NCBI RefSeq assembly: GCF_000024465.1
Contig: NC_014010.1
Coordinates: forward strand, 1,364,001-1,428,000
Direction of reading: 5' to 3'
Source: Candidatus Puniceispirillum marinum IMCC1322
GTDB taxonomy: Bacteria; Pseudomonadota; Alphaproteobacteria; Puniceispirillales; Puniceispirillaceae
DNA length: 64,000 bases
Under the pieces are notes generated by a model, which saw nothing but the letters and a program-made list of their open reading frames with translations, searched no databases and was not told the DNA's origin. Below, piece after piece: positions 56,948 to 64,000 of this stretch (its first letter is position 1; every line of letters begins with the position of its first letter). The position numbers were made by a program, and so were the translations under genes.

Positions 56948-57286
56948 ATGGAAAAGAAAAGAACATCGGAAAAACAAGTCAGGGTTATCGGATTTCTGCA
57001 AGATGAACACGAAATACCGGATGTTGAGAAGTTCCCCCTTCCGGAAGATTATTTGAGCAAGTCTGGTTTTATTCCTAAAAACACAAGAGAAGATATGATG
57101 ATGTTAAAAAACTCTTGGTGTGATGAATCAGGAAATGTTCATTTCTCTCCAAACTATGCACCTGATCCATTCATTGGAACAGATGGTGAGGTGTATTGTT
57201 TAATTGGAAACGAGACCATGAAAAACCAAAATCTTGTCTTGGATAAGATTTCAAAAGGCAATCAATTGTTGGGAAGGGTTGCATAA
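56948..57286 (+). CDS. Hypothetical protein, 112 residues
   Basis: No family recognised. The start is set by AAGGAG upstream of the ATG; the frame is open from 56870. It takes the place that the 94-residue gene has in unit 1, between the same leader and a copy of the HicA-like gene. Confidence 0.65.
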   Translation: MEKKRTSEKQVRVIGFLQDEHEIPDVEKFPLPEDYLSKSGFIPKNTREDMMMLKNSWCDESGNVHFSPNYAPDPFIGTDGEVYCLIGNETMKNQNLVLDKISKGNQLLGRVA

Positions 57287-57288
57287 TC

Positions 57289-57460
57289 ATTTGCAAAAAA
57301 GGAAGTGAGAATAATCCTTAGGGGTTTGCATAAACATGCAGACCCACCTTCCTCTTTAAGATGGTTTAGAAATCCTAAATCCAGGTTAAATGGGAAATGA
57401 AGAATGAAACAGGTGAGGCAGTTCAGACGGGAGTAAAAATATCGTGGACACAAAGTTTGT
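57289..57460 (+). pseudogene. Degraded copy of the HicA-like gene
   Basis: Aligns base by base with the start of 56546-56800 (for example the shared GCAGACCCACCTTCCTC) but the ATG is ATT, one extra base in an A-run breaks the frame, and stops follow. The match fades near 57440-57460. Confidence 0.8.
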
Positions 57461-57571
57461 TGATGCCTGGAATCGAAGTATTCAACCTGATTAGGAATAA
57501 CAAGACACCCCCCCCAAAAACTGAGACAAGATTTGTAATCTATAAATGCAATAGAGACACCTCCTTAATTA

Positions 57572-58207
57572 CTAAGAATTCGTCCTCCTCCAAGAATTAC
57601 GATCTTTACGAAAGTCATCCCTACTTCCAAGAGGTTCTTCAATTCTCTGTTTTTCAAATGGCATCTTAGAAGCACATTCAGTGCACTGTTTTGCCTCCGA
57701 GATCGCTTCTAACCTTTTTGGATCAATTTGAACGCCACACTCATTGCAGTATCCGTCCTCAACAACCAATGAAATGGATATATTGTCCCCAACCAAAGCG
57801 TTTGGTTTCTTATGAACAACATCACATCCAAGTTTTGATAATCTGCTTCTTATTGCACCCTTGTTTCGCATCAATTCATCTGACATGACTGAAACGCTCA
57901 AACCGCGTTTCCACATATCAATCAATTGATCGTCATCCTCTTTTTCCCATTTTTTATAGGCATTTGGGTGTGTTTTTCTCTTGTCCTCGACATTATATGC
58001 TTTTTCCCTCGTGACAACCTGAGGGGTTTTGAGTTTTCGCGTAAAATCGATTAAATTTTCCATTGTCTCTCCTGACAACGAGAAGAGGGCACCTTTGTCT
58101 TCAGACAAAAATGTGTATTCTCCTGATGTGGGTTCAAAATACACAATCAGATCACCCTCTTCTGAGGAAATTTTTATCGTTTTTATTTCCATTCCCGATT
58201 TACGCAT
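57572..58207 (-). CDS. Myb-like HTH protein with DksA/TraR-type zinc motif
   Basis: A 211-residue protein. The middle (KWEKEDDDQLIDMWKRG, then MRNKGAIRSRL) is a Myb/SANT-like helix-turn-helix; toward the C-terminus CNECG and CTEC frame a DksA/TraR-like zinc finger. Combined, it is probably a DNA- or polymerase-binding regulator, and a candidate for the factor that binds the GTATCGAA sites. The first 90 residues are unknown. Confidence 0.65.
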   Translation of the reverse strand: MRKSGMEIKTIKISSEEGDLIVYFEPTSGEYTFLSEDKGALFSLSGETMENLIDFTRKLKTPQVVTREKAYNVEDKRKTHPNAYKKWEKEDDDQLIDMWKRGLSVSVMSDELMRNKGAIRSRLSKLGCDVVHKKPNALVGDNISISLVVEDGYCNECGVQIDPKRLEAISEAKQCTECASKMPFEKQRIEEPLGSRDDFRKDRNSWRRTNS

Positions 58208-58346
58208 CTTTTGATAACATCATTTTAAATATCACGTTAGCAATAGTAACAATTTTATAATAACAAACTATTCAAACATCGCAAATGGCGTGGTGGGTAA
58301 TGAATTTATAATTTAATGTAACGCAACGCACGGGTCAGTTTTTATT

Positions 58347-61091
58347 TTGTCTATTTTTACCAATACATGGTTGACCCCCAGTCACTCACTATTTTTCGTA
58401 AAGCAATATTGGTATCGATTTCGATATAAAAGTTACTTCGACACGATCGAAAAATTTCCCCTAACCGTAAAGCAACGACAATCAGTAATTGTCGATGAAA
58501 AAAGAAATCTCGTTATTGCAGGTGCAGGAACAGGCAAAACTTCAACAGTAGTTGGTAAGGTGGGTTTTTTAGTTAAAACCAAGAGAGCAAAACCCAATGA
58601 AATATTGGCAATTGCTTACAACCGGAATGCGGCAAGAGAACTTCGAGAACGAATAAAAGAGAAAGCAAAGGTTGAGGTAGAGGTTGGCACTTTTCATTCA
58701 ATTGGAAAATCAATTCTTCACCAGTGTAAATTCCCAAGCAGACCTCATGAATTTGTAGACCAAGAAGAAAAACTCCATGAGTTTCTCAATCAAATTCTCC
58801 AGCGCTGCTTAAAATTAGGAGACTTTTCAGGTCTATATTTTGAGTATTTCAAAAAGCATGAATTTAGGAACATTGATGAAGTCAAGGATTTCAAAACAGA
58901 GCGTGAATATGCGAATTGGTTGCGCTCAAACAAACTCATCACATTGAATAATGAGCGTGTCAAAAGTCATGGTGAACTTTTGGTCGCTAACTTCCTATTT
59001 TCGAATGGCATCGAATACAAATACGAGAGTTTCTATTCACCTGATAATTCTATGCCTTTGGATGTAGATTATCGTCCAGATTTCTATCTGCCGAAGTATA
59101 GGATTTATCTCGAATATTTTGGAATAGATGAAGAAGGCAACACCGCTCCATACATCCCAAAAGACCAATACAACAGGGAAATGCAGTGGAAATTTGAAAC
59201 CCATAGGCAAGGTAACACAAAGTTAATTGATCTTTACTTTCATCAAAAAAAGCATGGGGTTTTACTTCAAACACTCTTTGACAGATTGAAAGCACATGGC
59301 GTGAAATTTTCACCCATGCCTAAAAATCAATTGTTCCAAGTCATCAATGATACAAAGAAAGATCAAAGGTTTTTGAAACTTGTTAATGATTTTTTGAAAC
59401 AGTTTAAAGAGAAGCAGAACACGGTTTCCATCCCCACTCTAATCAAGCGATCAAAAAATGATGAGCGAACACTTTTGTTCTTAAGAATTTTTGAAGTTTT
59501 GCTGAATGCTTACCAACAAGAACTTGCTGACAATCGGAAGATTGACTTTGGAGACATGATTTCAAGATCAGCAAAATTGGTTTCTGAAAATGAATCTCTG
59601 TCAAAATACAAATATATCATCATTGATGAATTTCAGGATATTTCTGATGGTCGCTATGATTTGATTACACAATTTCTAAAGCAGAATACAAAAACGAAGT
59701 TGTTTTGTGTCGGTGATGATTGGCAGGCGATTTACAGGTTCGCTGGTTCAGATCATAAAATCATGACAAATTTTGAAAAACTTTTTGGCATGACTACCAC
59801 CCTCAAACTTGATCAAACTTTCCGTTATAACGACAAAATCGCATCGGTGAGCGAGCAGTTTATCACCCAAAACCCTAGTCAAATTAAGAAGGGTATGAAG
59901 ACACTCACTTCAAAACCCACACCACAGGTTTTTATTCACTGGCATCAAAACAAACCAATAGATGCAATACAGCAATCCATTAAAAAAATCTTGAGAAACT
60001 ACAGTGTAACCAACGAGACACTCCTAATACTGAGCAGATATAAACATAACCAATTCACAGGTTCAGAATTGAATGAAATGAAAAACCTTTGGACTGGTGG
60101 TGCCATCTCTCAAAGGACTGTTCATTCATCAAAAGGGTTAGAGGCAGATTTTGTTATAGTTGCCGATCTAATGGCAGACCAACTCGGTTTTCCAAGTGAA
60201 ATTCAAGATGACCCAATCTTGAACCTAGTTCTTTCTGATGAGGACAATTTTCAGGACAGTGAAGAACGGCGTCTTTTATATGTAGCGCTAACTAGATCAA
60301 AACATCAAACTCATCTTATTGCAGACGCATCCTGCCCATCCCGCTTTGCAGAAGAATTAGCAAATGGACAATATCAAGTCACGGTCACAGGAGACCCAGA
60401 TGCCGGGAAAAAATGCCCGGCATGCTCCGATGGGGTTTTACTAAAAAAGAGCGGCAAGAATGGTGAATTTTATTCCTGCTATAACTTTCCTGTATGTGAC
60501 TTCAAACCCTTACAATGCTCTACTTGCAACGCTGATATAGTATTGAGAGAAATTGTTGACGATAACGAGATCGCAATTTGTCAATCTGATGATTGCAGAA
60601 GCATTCATGAATGCTGTGATAAATGCAATTTTGGAATTTTCGAACTTAGGAAGGGGCGATACGGTGATTATCTTGGTTGCCATAGAGGAAGGAAAAAATG
60701 CAAGCGGACTAAAAACATTCCACTCATAAAAAAGAAGTCAGAATTTGAACAGTGGTCAGACCACTTTGTAACATACATTTCGACAACCGTCTTTTCAGAT
60801 GAATATGAGTTTTCTCATTCCTTTGACGCAGAGGAAGAAAATAAAACCATAAGCATCGATATTTCATTCAATAAGGACGGCATTGAGAAAGATTTTATGT
60901 CAGTCATCGTTGATTTGGATGGTTTCAAAATTCGGGTTCCAGACGCTATTTCATCGCCCAGAGATACAATCGAATTTGAAGAAGATCAGACTGCGTTTTC
61001 ATTTATTGAAAATGAGATTAACCAGAGGAGAACTTTGTTTGGGATCCCTCATCCTTCTGATAGCAACGAATTGGATGATATTGACGAATAG
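58347..61091 (+). CDS. UvrD/HelD-like helicase with zinc-ribbon tail
   Basis: A 914-residue superfamily 1 helicase: Walker A AGAGTGKTST at residues 58-67, an insert with RPDFYLPKYRIYLEYFG that looks like a nuclease-fold module, DEFQDIS (motif II), GDDWQAIYRF, VHSSKGLEAD and VALTRSKH. The C-terminus has topoisomerase-type zinc ribbons (CPACSDG, CSTCNAD, CDKCNFG). The overall plan is like E. coli helicase IV. A TTG start is used; no better start is visible. Confidence 0.88.
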   Translation: MSIFTNTWLTPSHSLFFVKQYWYRFRYKSYFDTIEKFPLTVKQRQSVIVDEKRNLVIAGAGTGKTSTVVGKVGFLVKTKRAKPNEILAIAYNRNAARELRERIKEKAKVEVEVGTFHSIGKSILHQCKFPSRPHEFVDQEEKLHEFLNQILQRCLKLGDFSGLYFEYFKKHEFRNIDEVKDFKTEREYANWLRSNKLITLNNERVKSHGELLVANFLFSNGIEYKYESFYSPDNSMPLDVDYRPDFYLPKYRIYLEYFGIDEEGNTAPYIPKDQYNREMQWKFETHRQGNTKLIDLYFHQKKHGVLLQTLFDRLKAHGVKFSPMPKNQLFQVINDTKKDQRFLKLVNDFLKQFKEKQNTVSIPTLIKRSKNDERTLLFLRIFEVLLNAYQQELADNRKIDFGDMISRSAKLVSENESLSKYKYIIIDEFQDISDGRYDLITQFLKQNTKTKLFCVGDDWQAIYRFAGSDHKIMTNFEKLFGMTTTLKLDQTFRYNDKIASVSEQFITQNPSQIKKGMKTLTSKPTPQVFIHWHQNKPIDAIQQSIKKILRNYSVTNETLLILSRYKHNQFTGSELNEMKNLWTGGAISQRTVHSSKGLEADFVIVADLMADQLGFPSEIQDDPILNLVLSDEDNFQDSEERRLLYVALTRSKHQTHLIADASCPSRFAEELANGQYQVTVTGDPDAGKKCPACSDGVLLKKSGKNGEFYSCYNFPVCDFKPLQCSTCNADIVLREIVDDNEIAICQSDDCRSIHECCDKCNFGIFELRKGRYGDYLGCHRGRKKCKRTKNIPLIKKKSEFEQWSDHFVTYISTTVFSDEYEFSHSFDAEEENKTISIDISFNKDGIEKDFMSVIVDLDGFKIRVPDAISSPRDTIEFEEDQTAFSFIENEINQRRTLFGIPHPSDSNELDDIDE

Positions 61092-61241
61092 CGACAACAG
61101 AATAACCGCTGGCATCAAGAAGACGAACAACCAGACATTTATTTCTTCGTAAGTGACACCCAGCAAACCAGCGACCTCATACAACAAGCGCACACAGTAG
61201 TTAAAGGTTACATCAATCCAATAGATTCCAGAGTTTGCCAT
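60999..61241 (-). CDS. Small membrane protein
   Basis: 80 residues with one or two hydrophobic segments and the motif YEEINVWLFVFLMP that I have seen in a family of small membrane proteins of marine bacteria. GGGAG precedes the ATG by about six bases. Its 3' end overlaps the helicase gene by 93 bases on the opposite strand, which lowers confidence in the last 25 residues. Confidence 0.6.
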   Translation of the reverse strand: MANSGIYWIDVTFNYCVRLLYEVAGLLGVTYEEINVWLFVFLMPAVILLSLFVNIIQFVAIRRMRDPKQSSPLVNLIFNK

Positions 61242-61334
61242 ACCCGTCTCCCAAAAAGGAAGATAGTTGCCGAAAATCGAGACAAAAATATGTAGAAAAC
61301 AAGTCTAAATATTGTCAGATTAAATACACAATTA

Positions 61335-61345
61335 ATACACACAGA
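61335..61345 (+). promoter_or_regulatory. Putative integrase arm-type site, right end
   Basis: ATACACACAGA, the same 11 bases as at 33363-33373, in a very AT-rich stretch inside the right end of island 1. Confidence 0.45.
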
Positions 61346-61399
61346 TATTTTTTATAATTTAATTAACTGTATTATATATTTTATTTTTATAGACTTTTT

Positions 61400-61446
61400 C
61401 CTCCGAAGGCAGAGGTCAGAGGTTCGAATCCTCTCGGGTGCGCCAT
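61400..61446 (+). repeat. attR, 47-bp direct repeat
   Basis: Identical to 33242-33288: a partial tRNA-Arg gene from the anticodon loop to the 3' end. It is the right boundary of island 1 and also the junction with element 2. Confidence 0.95.
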
Positions 61447-61528
61447 AACTCCCCAATATACCCCAAGTTCACTGCAGCTAACCCAAGGTTTTCTCTGGTT
61501 TTCTAGAGTTAACGCTGAGTGGGGGTGG
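61432..61528 (+). repeat. 97-bp inverted repeat, left arm
   Basis: Perfect reverse complement of 62932-63028. The arm begins with the last 14 bases of the tRNA-Arg gene plus one further base and ends four bases before the integrase ATG. Inside it the words CCCCAA and GGTTTTCT each occur twice, as possible protein-binding sites. Confidence 0.95.
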
Positions 61529-61532
61529 GTCT

Positions 61533-62678
61533 ATGGTATACCACAGAGTTGCACATTATTTATGGCTGAAGGGTGAAACCTATTACTTCAATAGGCGGGT
61601 GCCGAAGGATGTTCAGTCTCATTATAAGTGCAAACGTATCATCATTTGCCTGAAGACAACCCGCAAAGATACCGCCCTGCGGACTGCAAGGTCTCTTGCA
61701 CAAAGACTAGAGGACTACTGGCTATCTTTACGGCTAGCGAAGATTGAAATCCCTGCCCTGCATCTCATGCATCAACGCCCCATAACAGGGGCGTCTCAAA
61801 CGGATATCAATTTAAAAGATGCGCTGTCACTCTATCTGCGCTTGAAGGGTTCAGGAAAGGGGGCGTCTTTTCACAGATCAGCTGAGCGAAATATTCAATC
61901 TGTTATCGAGGTGTTGGGTGATCGCCCTTTAGATGGCTACAACTCATCAGATGCGGCATCCTATCGTGACTTTCTGTTGGCCAAAGGACTTACTACAGCA
62001 TCTGTGAAACGAAACTTTGCGACTATCCGTTCTATCATCAACCTGAGCATTCAAGAGCATGGTTTAGATTTTAAAAATGTATTCTCAAAAGTGTATTTGC
62101 CAGACCTTGATGACAGCTTGAAACGCAAACCTATCCCACTTGAAGTTATCAGGATAATTCAAAATGAGTGCAAAGAACTTGATGATGAACCAAGATGGTT
62201 GGTCGCACTAATTGCTGATACAGGGATGCGTTTATCAGAAGCAGCAGGATTGCACATTGACGATATCAAGGTCGATTGCGAAATACCTTATATTGACCTT
62301 AAACCATACCCTTGGAGGAGTCTAAAGACTAGAGGTAGCCGGAGACAGATTCCCCTTATCGGCAGTGCTCTATGGGCTGCAAAGCGTTTACTTGAATCAA
62401 ATACTGTGAGCCCTCATGCCTTCCCTAAATATACTGATGACAAATCGACCAATGCCAACTCAGCATCAGCCGCTATCAACAAATGGCTTAAGCCAAGAGT
62501 GCCAGAGGGGTGTGTCATACATTCCTTCAGACACTCGCTCAGAGACCGTCTCAGGGTTACTCAGTGTCCGGCTGATATGATTGACCAGATAGGAGGTTGG
62601 TCTACCGCAGGAGTGGGTCAGGGATATGGAGAGGGCTACTCTATTAATTTGCTCCACAGGAGCCTGGTGAAAATTTAA
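61533..62678 (+). CDS. Tyrosine recombinase / integrase of element 2
   Basis: A 381-residue integrase: an N-terminal LWLKGETYYFNRRVP segment like DUF6538 integrases, a core-binding domain near residues 90-180, and catalytic motifs TGMRLSEAAGL (Arg), HSFRHSLRDRL (His-x-x-Arg) and Tyr in GQGYGEGYS. It is unrelated in detail to the island 1 integrase, but abuts the same tRNA target. It starts four bases inside the left arm of the inverted repeat. Confidence 0.92.
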   Translation: MVYHRVAHYLWLKGETYYFNRRVPKDVQSHYKCKRIIICLKTTRKDTALRTARSLAQRLEDYWLSLRLAKIEIPALHLMHQRPITGASQTDINLKDALSLYLRLKGSGKGASFHRSAERNIQSVIEVLGDRPLDGYNSSDAASYRDFLLAKGLTTASVKRNFATIRSIINLSIQEHGLDFKNVFSKVYLPDLDDSLKRKPIPLEVIRIIQNECKELDDEPRWLVALIADTGMRLSEAAGLHIDDIKVDCEIPYIDLKPYPWRSLKTRGSRRQIPLIGSALWAAKRLLESNTVSPHAFPKYTDDKSTNANSASAAINKWLKPRVPEGCVIHSFRHSLRDRLRVTQCPADMIDQIGGWSTAGVGQGYGEGYSINLLHRSLVKI

Positions 62679-62705
62679 TAATTGCTCAAAGCTTGAGGAT
62701 TGGTA

Positions 62706-62927
62706 TTAATCTTCAACCTTACTAATAAAACTTTGGGCATATTTAGTTTCCAGATATTTTGTTACTACCAATGGTCCTAAAATTAGAACAAATCTAGTTA
62801 CATCAGTAATAAACGCATTTTCGAAGTTAAAATATACTTTCGTTAAATGCTGAGCAGCGAAGTAATACATGATTACTTGGATAATAGCGGATAAATAGTT
62901 TCCATATCTGTTGAATATTGAGCTCAT
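62706..62927 (-). CDS. Small membrane protein facing the integrase
   Basis: 73 residues with hydrophobic stretches near residues 12-27 and 41-56. The ATG lies four bases inside the right arm of the inverted repeat, so the 97 bases upstream are the same as for the integrase. No family recognised. Confidence 0.6.
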   Translation of the reverse strand: MSSIFNRYGNYLSAIIQVIMYYFAAQHLTKVYFNFENAFITDVTRFVLILGPLVVTKYLETKYAQSFISKVED

Positions 62928-62931
62928 ATGA

Positions 62932-63028
62932 CCACCCCCACTCAGCGTTAACTCTAGAAAACCAGAGAAAACCTTGGGTTAGCTGCAGTGAACTTGGGGT
63001 ATATTGGGGAGTTATGGCGCACCCGAGA
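62932..63028 (-). repeat. 97-bp inverted repeat, right arm
   Basis: Reverse complement of 61432-61528 without mismatch. Its outer end holds TCTCGGGTGCGCCAT read on the reverse strand, the 3' end of tRNA-Arg plus one base; beyond it the similarity to tRNA-Arg stops. Confidence 0.95.
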
Positions 63029-63350
63029 CGGGTTCATTTCCCTAATACTGCGCTAACTTAGAGTAAACTCAAGTCATACCGCCAGTTTAAGAGACCACCA
63101 CCAGCTGTCAACAGGCGCATTTGGTATACCCTGTGTACACCAAGCGGTTTCCTCAAGCTCACCCTAGTTCTTCCCAAGCTTCTCCTAGAACCCACCCATG
63201 CCCCTCTTATGTGTCTTGTGGGGTATTTTTTCCTGCAGGACAGACATAAGGGGGGACGGGGGAAAACAGCATAAGGCTGCTCCTTGATAGGGCTCTGAGA
63301 TTTTTTGGGGCAAACTAGAGTGGGGACTTGAGAGAGGCTTGGGATAGAAC
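63029..63350. other. Repeat-rich spacer of element 2
   Basis: No frame in 322 bases. It has a long stem (63201-63218 with 63236-63255, one 2-base bulge), and the word AGTTCTTCCCAAGCTTCTC (63166-63184) has an inverted near-copy at 63331-63351. Shorter TCAAG/CCAAG words repeat around both. It may be an origin or control region. Confidence 0.45.
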
Positions 63351-64000
63351 TTATGCGGCTATGGAGACAGCAGGATGAGTTGAAGTAATGGGGGTGTTCA
63401 GCCAGTCTTCAAACAAGCCTCTCATGCGAGGAGACGGAATATAAAGCGTGATAGGCTCAACCCTTCTTATCCGAGACCGCCAAACCCATTGTATCAATTC
63501 AGTGAGTGCATACGCATCACTCATTTGCCTATTGGCGGCTCCAAGCCAGCGACCAACATAGGGGTTGATATACTGGTCATAGAGGTAGACTAGATGAGAG
63601 CAATGTGCATAGTCGTTTGTGCCTCTTGTGGTGTTGGGTATCCAGTTGGCCTCAAAGAAGCGTGCACCTTTTGAAAACCCTGTAGAAAGAGGCCTATCAT
63701 CATTGCCCTTTTGCCATTGGCTTTTTGTACAAGTGATAATTACATCTTGTAAATCGATACCCCTTAATTCGCCATAACGTAGCGTCTTCAAAGCAGAGGC
63801 TACCTTCTTTTCAGTGGCTCGTTTACCCTCCAATTTGGTCTGACCTGTATGAGTAAAATTAAATCGTTCCAAGTTAGGAAGTGTCTTTACTGTAATTAAC
63901 TCCTTTGCCTGACAACGAAACTTTTCCTCTTCTTCAGTATTTCTCTCAATTTCCACCCCAACATTAAATTTTTCCAAAAATGGGAGCAAGAGTGAGCCTT
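63351..64000 (-). CDS. Partial protein, possibly replication-related
   Basis: The frame is open to the window edge, so the N-terminus is missing; at least 216 residues are visible. Near the end, ELIQWVWRSRIRR followed by LYIPSPRMRGLFEDWL resembles the end of proteins annotated as phage or plasmid replication helicases, from memory and weakly. The origin-like spacer next to it fits that idea. Confidence 0.5.
   Translation of the reverse strand, partial: GSLLLPFLEKFNVGVEIERNTEEEEKFRCQAKELITVKTLPNLERFNFTHTGQTKLEGKRATEKKVASALKTLRYGELRGIDLQDVIITCTKSQWQKGNDDRPLSTGFSKGARFFEANWIPNTTRGTNDYAHCSHLVYLYDQYINPYVGRWLGAANRQMSDAYALTELIQWVWRSRIRRVEPITLYIPSPRMRGLFEDWLNTPITSTHPAVSIAA

Noticed and set aside
33289-61399. 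Island 1 as a complete prophage
   Set aside because: No capsid, portal, terminase, tail or lysis gene is visible.

Overview
The window comes from an alphaproteobacterium. The gene order uppP, rnd-lptC-lptA-lptB-ptsN, aroA-cmk-rpsA-ihfB, trpFBA-accD-folC, addBA-trxA and a ChvG/ChvI-type pair next to rapZ is typical of that class. Moderate GC, short spacers and lost neighbour genes (rpoN/hpf, hprK) suggest a marine lineage such as SAR116. That placement is inference; no rRNA is present.

Host core, 1-33287. After the 3' end of uppP comes a convergent complex I-associated (NDUFA9-like) epimerase, tRNA-Leu(CAG), an RNase D-like exonuclease, the LPS export genes lptCAB, ptsN, tRNA-Ala(GGC) and a TIGR02300-family protein. 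The next forward block is aroA-cmk-rpsA-ihfB-lapA-like-trpF-trpB-trpA-accD-folC. A long reverse-strand block follows (listed in transcription order): a short zinc-finger protein and polA, then the response regulator and sensor kinase, rapZ, ahcY, tsaE, addB, addA and trxA. A lone ABC ATPase and tRNA-Arg(CCG) close the core.

Island 1, about 33288-61446 (28 kb). It is AT-rich and inserted in the 3' end of tRNA-Arg(CCG). It is bounded by a perfect 47-bp direct repeat (33242-33288 and 61400-61446), with a tyrosine integrase just inside the left end. Cargo includes a copper chaperone and an acetyltransferase; a three-gene unknown module between two 70-bp repeats; and an eight-gene overlapping operon of mostly unknown small proteins with an N-formylglutamate amidohydrolase and an HD hydrolase. 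It also carries a five-gene type III restriction-modification operon with a Cas4-like nuclease and two unknown genes, a frameshifted DEDD exonuclease, a serine recombinase and a Sel1-repeat protein. Near the right end are a tandem promoter/leader/gene duplication, a Myb-like protein with a DksA-type zinc motif and a UvrD-like helicase with zinc ribbons. Several intergenic regions share GTATCGAA half-sites, suggesting one island regulator.

Element 2, 61447 to beyond 64000. A second tyrosine integrase abuts the attR copy. It and a small membrane-protein gene point toward each other inside a perfect 97-bp inverted repeat whose outer ends carry the last 14 bases of the tRNA-Arg gene plus the next base. 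A repeat-rich spacer and a truncated gene, possibly replication-related, follow.

The most unusual items are the 97-bp inverted repeat cassette, the hairpin-rich 34.7-35.2 kb spacer, the duplicated leader with a covarying hairpin and swapped first gene, the restriction/Cas4-like operon, and the eight-gene unknown operon.
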